Notes: generated by a model not told the origin, from the letters alone. A stretch of DNA of 64,000 nucleotides from Achromobacter kerstersii (GCF_902859595.1 NZ_CADIJQ010000005.1:248001-312000); one strand, 5' to 3'; numbered from the stretch's first letter, positions 50,572-60,297 are shown. Numbers and translations are program-made.

Positions 50572-51636
50572 CTAGGCGGAATTCATCTGCCGGCGCGCCA
50601 AAAACGCATAAATCGGACCCGTCACAATCACCACGAAAACCATGCGCGTCACGTGGAATGCGGTGACCACCGGGACGCCCAATTGCAGCACTTTGGCGGT
50701 GATTGCCATCTCGGCGATGCCGCCCGGTGTGGTGCCCAGAATCAGCGTCGGAACAGGCGCTGCCGACCAATACGACAGCAACGCCCCCAACCCGAATGCC
50801 AAGGCCAGCGCACTGATCGTGAACGCCGCAACCACCGCAATAAATCGCGGCGCAGCGCGGAAGAAATCGGGGCGGTAACGATCGCCCAGCGACCAGCCGA
50901 TGAAGAGCTGCCCCACCTTCGGCACGACGTCCGGCAAGGCCGACAACTCGATGCCCGACACCGTCAGAATCATCGCCACGAGCATCGGCCCCAGCACCCA
51001 CGGATTCGGCAACCGCAGCTTCATGAAGATCAGGCCGCCCATGCACGTCAGCGCCACCAGCGCGGCAAGGCCTGCGCCATCCACCGTCTTCGGCCCTGGC
51101 ACCGTCGGGTCCAGCCCCGCCACGCCCCACCATTGAAAAATGAACGGCACCGTCACCACCACCAGCAACACGCGCACGCTGTGCGCCGTCGCCACACGAT
51201 CAATGCGCGCACCGTGCCGTTCCGCCAGGCTGGCCATTTCACTGGCGCCGCCAATCGCAGACGAGAACCATGCGGTCTTGAAGTCCGCATCCGTATAACG
51301 GCGCAGCATGGCCGTGCCCAAGAACGCCAGCGCCAATGCGAACAGCATGCCCACAACGATGGGCCCGGCATTGGTGCCGATATGCCCGACTACCTGCGGC
51401 GTGAAATACAGCCCCAGCGACGTCCCGATGACCCATTGCCCGCCGTTGCGCGCCGGGCGCGGGCAGACCGTCCCCAAGCCCGCAATACGCGTCGCTGCAG
51501 TCACCAGCAAGGCCCCCAGCATCCAGGGCAAGGGCAGATGCGCCCATACCGCGAACCCCGCCCCGGCCAGCGCAATCGTCAAACCGCCCAGCACCCTTAA
51601 CAACATGTTCTGACCCACGATTCCTTCCACGTGCAT
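50572..51636 (-). CDS. AbrB-family membrane protein (putative transporter/regulator)
   Basis: 354 residues with about nine to ten hydrophobic helices in two related halves. The repeated pattern LPWMLGALLVTA and PWVLGPMLVAMILT marks the AbrB duplication family, once called ammonia monooxygenase-like. The function is not well established; some members regulate aidB in E. coli by name only. It is divergent from the aminotransferase gene across 84 bp. Confidence 0.85.
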   Translation of the reverse strand: MHVEGIVGQNMLLRVLGGLTIALAGAGFAVWAHLPLPWMLGALLVTAATRIAGLGTVCPRPARNGGQWVIGTSLGLYFTPQVVGHIGTNAGPIVVGMLFALALAFLGTAMLRRYTDADFKTAWFSSAIGGASEMASLAERHGARIDRVATAHSVRVLLVVVTVPFIFQWWGVAGLDPTVPGPKTVDGAGLAALVALTCMGGLIFMKLRLPNPWVLGPMLVAMILTVSGIELSALPDVVPKVGQLFIGWSLGDRYRPDFFRAAPRFIAVVAAFTISALALAFGLGALLSYWSAAPVPTLILGTTPGGIAEMAITAKVLQLGVPVVTAFHVTRMVFVVIVTGPIYAFLARRQMNSA

Positions 51637-51720
51637 AGCTAATACGAAAAACGAATTATGAGTTAGTGGGATACTTACGAAAAATTTCTCTGCCTACCAG
51701 CGTTCACCTTCGCATCCACC

Positions 51721-52887
51721 ATGATCCGATCCAAACTTCCCGACGTCGGCACCACCATCTTCACCGTGATGAGCCGCCTGGCCATCGAACACAAGGCCAT
51801 CAACCTGGGCCAGGGCTTTCCGGACTTCGACCCCGACCCCGCGTTGTGCGCACTCGTGACCCAGGCCATGGCCAACGGCCATAACCAGTATCCGTACATG
51901 CCCGGCGTTGCGCCCTTGCGCGAAGCCATCGCCGCCAAGACGCGCGAACTCTATGGCCACGCCTACGACCCGGAAACCGAGATCACCGTCACCAGCGGCG
52001 CTACCGAAGCGCTGATGGCCACCGTGCTGGCCGCCGTGAACAGCGGCGACGAAGTGGTCGTCATCGAACCCTGCTACGACTCTTACCTGCCGGCCATCCG
52101 CCTGGCGGGCGGCACAGCGGTGCCGGTGCCGTTGCGCGCCCCCACCGAGGCCGACCCCTACTACCGCATCGATTGGCAGCGTGTGCGCGACGCCATCACG
52201 TCCAAGACGCGCCTCTTGATGTTGAACTTCCCGCACAACCCCACGGGAGCCGTGCTGGACGACAGCGATCTGGATGCGCTGGAAGCCATCGTGCGTGATA
52301 CCGGCGTGCTGCTGGTGTCAGATGAGGTCTATGAGCACATCGTGTTCGACGGCAAGCCGCATGCCAGCGTTGCGCGCCGTCCGCTGCTGGCCGAACACGC
52401 GTTTGTCATTTCGTCATTCGGCAAGACGTACCACACGACCGGCTGGAAGATCGGCTATTGCTGCGCACCGCGACAGCTGAGCGCCGAGCTGCGCAAGGTG
52501 CACCAGTTCATGGTGTTCACGGTGCCCTCGCCGATGCAATTCGCCTTGGCCGAATTCATGCGCGATCCCAAGCCCTACCTGGACTTGCCCGCCTTCTACC
52601 AGGCCAAACGCGACCGCCTGTCGCAAGGCCTGGCCAAGACGCGCTTCCGTCCGCTGCCCAGCCCCGGCACCTTCTTCCTGCTGGCCGACTACAGCCAGAT
52701 TTCCAAACAGAACGAAGCCGACTTTGCGCGTGACCTGACGGTGAATCATGGCGTGACGGTAATTCCTGTTTCTGCCTTTTATCGGCATCCTGACGCTGCA
52801 GAATCCAACCATCGGATCGTGCGCTTCTGCTTCGCAAAGAAGGATGCAACGCTGGACGCGGCGCTGGAGCGATTGGCGCAGGTGTAA
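51721..52887 (+). CDS. Class I/II PLP aminotransferase (YbdL methionine aminotransferase-like)
   Basis: 388 residues. The start INLGQGFPDFDPDPALCALV and the Schiff-base lysine in SSFGKTYHTTGWKIGYCCAP are those of the kynurenine/methionine aminotransferase (YbdL) group. Substrate-site residues are in NQYPYMPGVAPLREAI. It likely transaminates methionine or 2-oxo-4-methylthiobutanoate. It ends at a hairpin terminator before the convergent tctA. Confidence 0.9.
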   Translation: MIRSKLPDVGTTIFTVMSRLAIEHKAINLGQGFPDFDPDPALCALVTQAMANGHNQYPYMPGVAPLREAIAAKTRELYGHAYDPETEITVTSGATEALMATVLAAVNSGDEVVVIEPCYDSYLPAIRLAGGTAVPVPLRAPTEADPYYRIDWQRVRDAITSKTRLLMLNFPHNPTGAVLDDSDLDALEAIVRDTGVLLVSDEVYEHIVFDGKPHASVARRPLLAEHAFVISSFGKTYHTTGWKIGYCCAPRQLSAELRKVHQFMVFTVPSPMQFALAEFMRDPKPYLDLPAFYQAKRDRLSQGLAKTRFRPLPSPGTFFLLADYSQISKQNEADFARDLTVNHGVTVIPVSAFYRHPDAAESNHRIVRFCFAKKDATLDAALERLAQV

Positions 52888-52897
52888 GTCCAGAATG

Positions 52898-52923
52898 CGA
52901 ATATGAGTAAACGCTCATATTCG
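52898..52923 (+). repeat. Stem-loop after the aminotransferase, shared with the clc-mnmE spacer
   Basis: CGAATATGAG and CTCATATTCG form a perfect 10-bp stem around TAAACG, 10 bp after the aminotransferase stop. A related stem-loop occurs at 60276-60297. No T run follows; the true terminator lies further on (52973-53005). Confidence 0.7.
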
Positions 52924-52972
52924 TAGATGAAACGCACAAATAAAATAAACAACTGAACAAATAAACAAATGA

Positions 52973-53005
52973 ACAAGGGGCGCCGCAAGCGCCCCTTGTC
53001 TTTTT
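52973..53005 (+). terminator. Intrinsic terminator of the aminotransferase gene
   Basis: ACAAGGGGCGC (52973-52983) pairs perfectly with GCGCCCCTTGT (52989-52999) around a 5-nt loop, then CTTTTT. The stretch before it (52935-52972) is a low-complexity run of AACAAAT-like units. Confidence 0.9.
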
Positions 53006-53024
53006 CCCGCCTATCTATACGCGA

Positions 53025-54551
53025 TCACACCGCGCCAGCCGCAAGCTTCCTGGACTTGCGAATCCTGCGCATCACCTGCGGCACCACGACTACCGCCGCT
53101 GCCGCCGCCCACAAGCCCATCGACACAGGGCTAGCAAACAGCACGCCCACGTCGCCATCCGTCATCGACAAAGCGCGGCGCAGGTTCTGCTCCATCATGT
53201 TGCCCAGCACCACGCCCAGCACCAGCGGCGCCATCGGCACGCCGAACTTGCGCAGGAAGTAGCCCAACGCGCCGATGCCCGCCACCAGCAACAGATCAAA
53301 CGTGCCGGCGTTGATGGCATACACGCCGATATAGCTAATGCACAGAATGCCTGGCACCATCAGCCAGCCCGGCACCGACAGCACCTTCGAGAAGAAGCGC
53401 ACCAGCGGCACGTTCATGATGAACAGCAACACGTTGGCGACAAACAGCGACGCGATCAAGCCCCACACCAGTTCGGGCTTGGTTTCAAACAGCACCGGAC
53501 CCGGCGTGATGTTGTAGAGCGTCAGCGCGCCCATCATGACGGCCGTCGTGCCCGAACCCGGCACGCCCAGCGTCAGCATGGGAACGAACGAGCCAATCGC
53601 CGATGCCGTAGCCGCAGCCTCGGGCGCCACCAGGCCGCGCATATCGCCCTTGCCGAATTTGGCCTCGGGGTCTTTCGCTTCGATGATGCGCTTTTCCTGC
53701 GAGTACGCGACGGCGGCCGCCACGCTTGCGCCCGCCCCCGGCAACACGCCAACGCCAAAGCCCACCAAGGCGCTGCGCACCACGCTCCACCACGTGAACG
53801 CCAGCTCTTTCAAATTGAAGAGCTTGCGGCCACTGGGTTTGACCTCGACGCTATGACCGGCCATCACTTTTTCCAGCATCTCCAGCATCTCGCTGACCGC
53901 AAACAGCGCAATCACGACAACGACAAAATCGATGCCGTCGGCCAGGTGTACAGACTCGAAGGTATAGCGGTATACGCCGGAATTCGCGTCCACGCCAACC
54001 ACTGAAATCGACAACCCAATCATGGCCGCCAACACGCCTTTTACCGGCTGCTTGCCCAGCAAACTCGTCAGGCAGCAGAACGCGAAAATCATCAGCACGA
54101 AGTACTCGGCAGGGCCAAACGCCAACGCCCATTTCGCCAACATCGGCGCAAGCAGAATGATGCCAACCACGGAAACGATGGCACCAAAAAAGGCTGACCA
54201 TGCCGACAGCGACAACGCCACATTGGCCAAGCCTTGGCGCGCCAGCGGATAGCCATCCAGCGTGGTCATGATGGCGCTGGCCTCGCCCGGCACGTTCAGC
54301 AAAATGGCCGTGATGCGGCCGCCATACTCGGCGCCCACATACACCGCCGCCAGCAGGATCAGCGCGGTTTCGGGCGGCAGGTTCATCGCGAACGCGATCG
54401 GAATCAGCATCGCCACGCCGTTTACCGGCCCCAGGCCCGGCAACACGCCGACCATGGTGCCGATGAACGAGCCGATCATGGCCACCAGAATGTTGGTCAG
54501 CGAGAAGGCGAGGCCAAAGCCAATCGCCAGATGATCAAGAATGCCGCTCAT
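53025..54551 (-). CDS. tctA: Tripartite tricarboxylate transporter large membrane subunit TctA
   Basis: 508 residues from MSGILDHLAIGFGLAFSLTN at 54551. The open frame continues upstream through tctB but is rejected there. It has about eleven to twelve membrane helices and the TctA signatures GTMVGVLPGLGPVNGVAML and VPGSGTTAVMMGALTLYNI. It is the sodium-coupled channel subunit that works with TctB and TctC. It overlaps tctB by 4 bp. Confidence 0.94.
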   Translation of the reverse strand: MSGILDHLAIGFGLAFSLTNILVAMIGSFIGTMVGVLPGLGPVNGVAMLIPIAFAMNLPPETALILLAAVYVGAEYGGRITAILLNVPGEASAIMTTLDGYPLARQGLANVALSLSAWSAFFGAIVSVVGIILLAPMLAKWALAFGPAEYFVLMIFAFCCLTSLLGKQPVKGVLAAMIGLSISVVGVDANSGVYRYTFESVHLADGIDFVVVVIALFAVSEMLEMLEKVMAGHSVEVKPSGRKLFNLKELAFTWWSVVRSALVGFGVGVLPGAGASVAAAVAYSQEKRIIEAKDPEAKFGKGDMRGLVAPEAAATASAIGSFVPMLTLGVPGSGTTAVMMGALTLYNITPGPVLFETKPELVWGLIASLFVANVLLFIMNVPLVRFFSKVLSVPGWLMVPGILCISYIGVYAINAGTFDLLLVAGIGALGYFLRKFGVPMAPLVLGVVLGNMMEQNLRRALSMTDGDVGVLFASPVSMGLWAAAAAVVVVPQVMRRIRKSRKLAAGAV

Positions 54552-54985
54552 ATCAGGGTCTCCAGCAGTCCGCCGGGCAGGACCACGTCCAGCACCTTGT
54601 CGAACAACACGAAAAAGAAAAGGCTCATGACGACGCCGCCGATGGCGCACTTGACCCAGCCGCCCCCGAACAAGCGGCCGACAAACACCGTCATCAACGA
54701 GGTCGCAACAACAAAGCCCAGCCACTGGAACAAGAAGGCATAGCCCACGGTGAACGCCATCATCAGCGCAATGCGGCCGTTGGCGCCGGGCGGATTGGCT
54801 TCGACCGAATGGCCGCCCTTGTAGACCAGCCACAAGCCGCACAGGCCGATGATGCCGGCCAGCAGCAAGGGAAAGGCGCGCGGGCCTACCGGTTCGTACG
54901 CGAAGGGCGCTTCAATGCCCCACCCCGCTGCTGTCATGAAGGCCGCCAGCGCCAACGCGCCGATGCCCAGGATTCGATCGTTCAT
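54548..54985 (-). CDS. tctB: Tripartite tricarboxylate transporter small membrane subunit TctB
   Basis: 145 residues from MNDRILGIGALALAAFMTAA (54985), with four hydrophobic helices typical of TctB (for example AFPLLLAGIIGLCGLWLVY). It forms the small integral subunit with TctA. Its stop overlaps the tctA start by 4 bp. Confidence 0.88.
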   Translation of the reverse strand: MNDRILGIGALALAAFMTAAGWGIEAPFAYEPVGPRAFPLLLAGIIGLCGLWLVYKGGHSVEANPPGANGRIALMMAFTVGYAFLFQWLGFVVATSLMTVFVGRLFGGGWVKCAIGGVVMSLFFFVLFDKVLDVVLPGGLLETLI

Positions 54986-55033
54986 GATCCACTTTCCGTT
55001 GTTGTGGGGATCGCGCGGCGCAGCCGCCCCCAA

Positions 55034-55056
55034 CGCCGCCCAAGACGTGGGCGGCG
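55034..55056 (-). other. tctC-tctB intergenic stem-loop
   Basis: CGCCGCCCA (55034-55042) pairs perfectly with TGGGCGGCG (55048-55056) around AGACG. It lies in the 124-bp gap downstream of tctC. No T run follows, so it more likely protects the abundant tctC mRNA 3-prime end than terminates. Confidence 0.55.
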
Positions 55057-55109
55057 CGGATGCGCGATCGGATGGGGGTAAAGCGGCCTTTCGGCCAGCC
55101 TCTTCTGGC

Positions 55110-56108
55110 TTACTTCTTGATCAAGCCAAACGAGTCAGCCAGTTCGGCGTAGACCTTGACCTGGTTCTTCACGTAGGCGTCCAGGTCAGGCCCCGTCTTG
55201 TTGAACGGGAACAGACCCTGTTGCTGGCGCAACTTGTCGAATTCGGGCGATGCCGTGGCCTGGTTGAAGGCCTTGACCCAAAACTGGTAGTCGTTGTCCG
55301 ACACCTTCGGCCCCACGTAGAAGCCGCGGATGATGGGCCAGACGATGTCGTAGCCCTGCTCCTTGGCCGTGGGCACCGTGTTCAGCTTGCCCGGCAGGCG
55401 CTGGTCATTGAAGACGGCCAGCACGCGGATGGGGGCGCCGCCTTCCAGCATGGTGAAGGCTTCGGCCGCATCCCCCATGTAGGCCTGGATGTGGCCGCCG
55501 CGCAGGGCAGTCACGGCTTCGCCGCCGCCTTCAAACGCCACGAATCGCATTTTCTTGAAATCCACCCCCGCGGCCTTGGCGGTCAGCGCGGCCTTCATCC
55601 AGTCCTGGCTGCCTACGGTGCCGCCCGCGCCCAGCACGATCTTGGTGGGGTCCTGCTTGAAGGCGTCCATCAGGCTCTTCAAATCGGTGTACGGGGAATC
55701 ATTGCGCACGACCGCCACGCCGTAGTCGGTGCCAATCGCGGCCAGCCAGCGCACGTCGTCGACGTTGTACTTGCCGAACTTGCCCTGGGCCAGATTCAGC
55801 AGCGAACCGCCCGAGAATGCGACGATGGTGCCGGGTTCGTTGGGGTGCTGCGCCACGATGTTGTTATAGGCCACGGCGCCGATGCCGCCCGGCATGTAGA
55901 CGATGCGCATCGTGCTCTTGAGCGCCCCGCTCTGCTTCAAGCCTTCAGTGGCCAGACGGCAGGTCAGGTCGAAACCGCCGCCCGGCTGCGCGGGGGCGAT
56001 GCACTCGGGGCGGCGCGGCTCGTCGGCGGCCTGGGCGGCGCCCAGGGACAAGGTCATCGCGCCAAGCGCCGCCGAGGCGGCCAGGCGCAGCTTCAGGCTG
56101 GTCTGCAT
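55110..56108 (-). CDS. tctC: Tripartite tricarboxylate transporter periplasmic binding protein TctC
   Basis: 332 residues. The signal peptide covers about 1-27 (LGAMTLSLGAAQA). The CIAPAQPGGGFDLTCRLATE segment fits the citrate-type TctC branch rather than the general Bug pattern. It captures the carboxylate in the periplasm. It lies between the tctE kinase gene (114 bp upstream on the same strand) and tctB. Confidence 0.92.
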   Translation of the reverse strand: MQTSLKLRLAASAALGAMTLSLGAAQAADEPRRPECIAPAQPGGGFDLTCRLATEGLKQSGALKSTMRIVYMPGGIGAVAYNNIVAQHPNEPGTIVAFSGGSLLNLAQGKFGKYNVDDVRWLAAIGTDYGVAVVRNDSPYTDLKSLMDAFKQDPTKIVLGAGGTVGSQDWMKAALTAKAAGVDFKKMRFVAFEGGGEAVTALRGGHIQAYMGDAAEAFTMLEGGAPIRVLAVFNDQRLPGKLNTVPTAKEQGYDIVWPIIRGFYVGPKVSDNDYQFWVKAFNQATASPEFDKLRQQQGLFPFNKTGPDLDAYVKNQVKVYAELADSFGLIKK

Positions 56109-56222
56109 TATTGCGTCTCCGTGTTTTATAGGTCTTGGTATGGCTGGATGCGCCGAACTGCGGTGATGCCAGATCGGACCCAGCGGACGCTACCGTACAA
56201 AACCGAAGCTTTCCAAATCCTT

Positions 56223-57710
56223 TCAATAACGGCCGTTTTCGTGACGCGGCGCAGCATCCGGGGCCGGTTCCAGGGAAAACACCAACACCGCTCGCAATCC
56301 CGGCTGCGGGGCCCGGTTCTCCAGGACCAGCCTGGCGCCCAGAATCCCGGCGATGGTGCCCACAATGGCCAGGCCGAGCCCAGCCCCCGCCTTGTTCTTG
56401 CCGGCTGCTCCCCGGCGAAACCGCACACAGGCGCGGGCGATGTCTTCGGCGGACATGCCGGGGCCGTCGTCTTCGACGATCAGGCGGGCAAACCCCTGTT
56501 CGGCCTGTACGGTCACCGTGACCTCGCCGCCCGGCGAGGCGTAGCGGATGGCGTTGTCGACCAGGTTAGTGACCGCTTCGCGCAGCAGCCATTCGGCGCC
56601 GCTCACCCGAATCGGGCGCAGACGGGCCTCCAGGCCGATGTCCAGTTGCCGGGCGCGAGCCGCCGGAAGCAGGCTGCGGATCACGGCATCGGCCAGCTCG
56701 ACGAGGTCCACCGGTTCCGGGGTGAAACCGCCTTCGGCCACGGAAGCGTCCTTAGCGCGCGCCAGAGCGAGCATTTGGTTGGTGGTGCGTACGGCCCTGT
56801 CCAACCCCTCTTGCATCGCCAGAAGGGCTGTACGGACCTCCTGGGGGTCTGTTTCGCGCAAGGCATAGGCGGTTTGGGTCCGCAACACGGATAACGGCGT
56901 GCGCAATTGGTGCGAGGCGTCATCCAGGAACTGACTCTGCACCCTCGCCTGAGCCGCAAAACGGGCCATGTGGAGGTTTACGGCCGCAACCAGGGGCAGG
57001 ACCTCCCCAGGCATCTCGGACGCGCTCACGGGGCTTAAATCGTCTCCAGAACGCCCTTCTACCTCCTGCCGGAGCCTGACAAGGGGGCGCAAGGCCATGA
57101 AAACCCCCAGGACGATCACCAGAACGCTGATCAGGATCACGGCCAGGTCCCGCTCAACCGAGCGCAGCAGCACCTGATGCAAGAACGCCTGGCGGCTTTC
57201 CAGCCCCTCGGCGACCTGCACGATTACCCGTCCCCCTTTGTTCGCGTACAGCGGCGGGTCCATCGGCCGCGCCAGCGCCGCAACCCTGACGGGCGTCCCC
57301 TGATACGTCGCGTAAAAAAAACGCGGCTCGCCAGATACCAGGGGTTGGTCGGGCATGGGCAGGTCCGGATGCCCGATTTCTGCCAGCCCGTCCTCGGTGG
57401 CGACGCGGTAGAACACGCTGCCATTGGCCGTCAGCTCGAAAAATTCCAGCATCAGGTAAGGCTGTTCCATGGCTAATCCACCGCTGGCTGTGGATATGTT
57501 GTGGTCGATCGCGCGAAGCGCTCCGGAAAGGGAACGGTCGTAGGCAATGTCGACCTGGTTGCGCAGTTGATGGTTCGACAGCCACAAGGCGCCCATCATC
57601 ACAAAGACCAGCGTTGGAATCAGCCACCAGAGCAACTGCGTTTTTAGCGTGCGATTGCGTTTTTTTGGCGCGAAAAAACCGGCTTTTTCCGGATTTCTAG
57701 TTGTCAACAA
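56223..57710 (-). CDS. tctE: Sensor histidine kinase TctE
   Basis: 495 residues. There is a membrane helix at about 25-45 (LLWWLIPTLVFVMMGALWLS), a periplasmic domain to about 175 with the 2CSK pattern, and a second helix (VILISVLVIVLGVFMALRPL). The HisKA motif reads FLDDASHQLRTPLSVL, and the catalytic domain has DNAIRYASPGGEV and AGAGLGLAIVGTI. It likely senses extracellular tricarboxylate and controls tctCBA. Its start overlaps the tctD stop by 14 bp. Confidence 0.92.
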   Translation of the reverse strand: MLTTRNPEKAGFFAPKKRNRTLKTQLLWWLIPTLVFVMMGALWLSNHQLRNQVDIAYDRSLSGALRAIDHNISTASGGLAMEQPYLMLEFFELTANGSVFYRVATEDGLAEIGHPDLPMPDQPLVSGEPRFFYATYQGTPVRVAALARPMDPPLYANKGGRVIVQVAEGLESRQAFLHQVLLRSVERDLAVILISVLVIVLGVFMALRPLVRLRQEVEGRSGDDLSPVSASEMPGEVLPLVAAVNLHMARFAAQARVQSQFLDDASHQLRTPLSVLRTQTAYALRETDPQEVRTALLAMQEGLDRAVRTTNQMLALARAKDASVAEGGFTPEPVDLVELADAVIRSLLPAARARQLDIGLEARLRPIRVSGAEWLLREAVTNLVDNAIRYASPGGEVTVTVQAEQGFARLIVEDDGPGMSAEDIARACVRFRRGAAGKNKAGAGLGLAIVGTIAGILGARLVLENRAPQPGLRAVLVFSLEPAPDAAPRHENGRY

Positions 57711-58374
57711 GCGTCTCCAGGCAGTAGCCCATGCCTCGCATGGTCACGATCTGCACATCGGAATCGGCCAATTTTTTTCGCAAACGGTGCACCAGCACCT
57801 CGATGGCTTCCAGGTTGATGTCTGCATCGTCCGTGAGGATGCGGTCAAGGATCTGCTGCTTGTTGATCGGTTCGCCACTTTTTTGAATCAGCACGCGAAG
57901 CACCGCGTGTTCACGTGGGGATAACTGCAAAGTCTGTCCCGAGACCGTGAATTTTTGCGCTGACGTCTCAAAAACCAGGTTTCCCAGAGCCAAACGCGGA
58001 TGTTCGCGTCCACGGCTGCGCCGAATCAGTGCGATCAAACGCGCTTCCAACTCTTCCACAACAAAAGGTTTTGGCAGGAAATCGTCTGCACCCAGGTGCA
58101 GGGTTCCGATTTTTTCGGCCAAGGAATCGCGCGCAGTCAAGACCAACACCGGCGTACGGTCGTCTCGCGCGCGAATTTTTGCCAGCAAAGCATGGCCATC
58201 CATGCCCGGAAGTCCCAAATCGAGGATGACCGCATCGAATTCTTCAATTGCCAACCTTCTTTCGGCGACCAATCCGTCGTCAGCCCATTCGACAACAAAG
58301 CCCGCATGTCTGGCCAGGCTTCTGGAAAGCCAGCGAGCAAGTTCGGCTTCGTCTTCTATCAGGAGGATGCGCAT
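57697..58374 (-). CDS. tctD: Response regulator TctD
   Basis: 225 residues of the OmpR family. The acidic pair is at residues 7-8 (IEDEAE), the phosphoacceptor aspartate in VILDLGLPGMDGHALL, and the lysine in DDFLPKPF. The carboxy-terminal winged helix ends RTVR-like with VQIVTMRGMGYCLE. It pairs with TctE and heads the five-gene tctD-E-C-B-A unit on the minus strand. Confidence 0.94.
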   Translation of the reverse strand: MRILLIEDEAELARWLSRSLARHAGFVVEWADDGLVAERRLAIEEFDAVILDLGLPGMDGHALLAKIRARDDRTPVLVLTARDSLAEKIGTLHLGADDFLPKPFVVEELEARLIALIRRSRGREHPRLALGNLVFETSAQKFTVSGQTLQLSPREHAVLRVLIQKSGEPINKQQILDRILTDDADINLEAIEVLVHRLRKKLADSDVQIVTMRGMGYCLETLVDN

Positions 58375-58863
58375 GGACGGAGTCCGGGGGGGAGTGGCTG
58401 GGCGGAATGGGAACGCATGTTTGGCTTTTCCTTTATTTCTCTTTATATAAAGACTAATGATTAATAAGGCCTGTGGATAACTACCTTAACCTTGAAAACC
58501 TCATTCTTTTCATCAGCTTGCAGCCGTTTTTGCCTGTGCAAGAACTCTGTGTGGGAAAAAAGTTGAAGTTGGACAACATTTCGGACCCCCTCAAAAACCC
58601 CGGCTTGTTCAACTTGCCTCCACACAATGTGCACAACCTGGCTACTTAGGAGTTATCCACAGGGTCGGCCATGGGAAATGGGGTGGAAAGCGGCACTTTT
58701 ACCCCGAAAAAGCGCCCTTTGCCTACCCGGTTTTTCGCCCTTGCAAGGGGTCAAAAATGCCCCCGGAGGCGTTGCGGAAATCGGCCATTCGAGGGGGTAC
58801 CCAGGCGCTTTCTTGACAGGGAACTGAACAAAAAGTGAGCAGGTTCCGCCGTAAAATCCGGCC
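58375..58863. other. 489-bp divergent spacer (tctD / clc) with two DnaA boxes
   Basis: It holds no credible gene. Perfect DnaA boxes lie at 58472-58480 (minus) and 58653-58661 (plus). The left part (58435-58520) is AT-rich, including TTATATAA. The promoters of tctD and the chloride channel gene should be here but I could not place clear hexamers. Confidence 0.6.
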
Positions 58864-60282
58864 ATGGCTACAGAAAAAAAATTCAGGAAATTCAGGGCGA
58901 AATTCGGCGTGGCGCACGGGTTAAGAGCCCGTTTGGTGGCTGATAATCTGCCCGCCACCCTGTGCGCGGCGGCGCTGATGGGGCTGTTCGGCGCCCTGGC
59001 TACTGTGGTGTTTCGCGAACTGCTGGGGTGGACGCAAATGTTGCTGGGCGGGGAAGATGTCCCGCACGGCATGGTCTCGCTGGCGCGCGGGCTGGACGCC
59101 TGGCAACGGTTCCTGATGCCCGCTGCCGGGGGCGCAATTGCCGGCCTCATCCTGCAAATGGCCGCCCGATGGCTGCCAAAGCGGGGCGCGGCCGACTATA
59201 TGGAAGCCATTTCCATTGGCCGCGGCGTCATTGGCCTGCGCCAGACGCTTGCGCGCAGCCTGTCGTCCATTTTTTCGATCGGCTCCGGCGCGTCGATCGG
59301 CCGGGAGGGCCCCATGGTCCAGCTGGCCGCCATGTTTTCATCGTTGACGGGCCGATTCCTGCTGCTTCCGCCCCGCCATTTGCGCTTATTGGTCGCCTGT
59401 GGGGCCACGGCGGGCATCACATCCGCCTATAACGCGCCGATTGCGGGCGCCTTGTTTATTTCCGAAATCGTTTTTGGCGTGATTTCGTCTGCCACGCTGG
59501 TGCCGCTGGTGGTGTCGTCGGTGGTGGCCAATATCGTCACGCGCCAGATCCTGCACTACGACGCGGTGTTCCATATGCCGCACTTTGAGTTTGTGTCGGG
59601 ATGGGAAGTGATCAATTACCTGGGGCTGGGCGTGGCCGCTGGCTTGGTCGCGCCCCAATTCCTGCGGTTCCTGGACCTGTCGCGCGCCACGTTTTCGCGG
59701 ATGCCCTTCCCGGTTTGGCTGCGGATGGCGTTGGGCGGCCTGGTGGTTGGCGCCTTATCGGTCATTAACCCCGAGGTCTGGGGCAATGGGTACAGCGTGG
59801 TCAATAGCATGCTGCATACGCAATGGGCGTGGCAGGCAGTGGCGGCCATCTTGCTGATGAAGATAGTGGCTACGGGCGCAAGTGTGGGGTCCGGCGCGGT
59901 GGGGGGCGTGTTCACGCCGACGCTGTTTGTGGGGGCGGCCTTGGGTGCGCTGTATGCGAGCTGCTTGCAAGCGGTGTTGCCGGCGGGGGATGTGTCGGCA
60001 ATTTCCAGCTATGCCGTCGTTGGCATGGGCGCGCTACTGGCCGCAACCACGTATGCGCCGCTGATGTCGATATTGATGATTTTTGAGATGACGCTGAGCT
60101 ATGAAGTGATGCTGCCGCTGATGCTGGCCTGCATTACCGGTTACGTCATCGCCCATCGCATACGGCCGGAATCGGTGTACGCGAAATCACTGGCGAACAA
60201 CGAGCGCGCGCAACTCGCGGTGGAGAAATCTGCGCAAGATAAGCGTGAAAATAGAGCTGACCCGGGAAAAAATAGAATGTGA
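58864..60282 (+). CDS. ClC-family chloride channel/transporter (ClcB-like)
   Basis: 472 residues. It has about ten to twelve helices and the ion-path signatures GSGASIGREGPMVQLA (holding the gating glutamate of GREGP) and GSGAVGGVFTPTLFVGA. The amino terminus is Lys-rich (MATEKKFRKFRAKF). It moves chloride, probably in exchange for protons. No CBS domain is present. It is convergent with mnmE. Confidence 0.92.
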   Translation: MATEKKFRKFRAKFGVAHGLRARLVADNLPATLCAAALMGLFGALATVVFRELLGWTQMLLGGEDVPHGMVSLARGLDAWQRFLMPAAGGAIAGLILQMAARWLPKRGAADYMEAISIGRGVIGLRQTLARSLSSIFSIGSGASIGREGPMVQLAAMFSSLTGRFLLLPPRHLRLLVACGATAGITSAYNAPIAGALFISEIVFGVISSATLVPLVVSSVVANIVTRQILHYDAVFHMPHFEFVSGWEVINYLGLGVAAGLVAPQFLRFLDLSRATFSRMPFPVWLRMALGGLVVGALSVINPEVWGNGYSVVNSMLHTQWAWQAVAAILLMKIVATGASVGSGAVGGVFTPTLFVGAALGALYASCLQAVLPAGDVSAISSYAVVGMGALLAATTYAPLMSILMIFEMTLSYEVMLPLMLACITGYVIAHRIRPESVYAKSLANNERAQLAVEKSAQDKRENRADPGKNRM

Positions 60283-60297
60283 GCAAAGGCTCATATT
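60276..60297 (+). repeat. Stem-loop after the clc gene, related to the one at 52898-52923
   Basis: AATGTGAG and CTCATATT form an 8-bp stem with one G-T pair around CAAAGG. It overlaps the clc stop codon. With the earlier element it shares TGAG-N-AAA-N-GCTCATATT over 18 bp. Confidence 0.6.
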
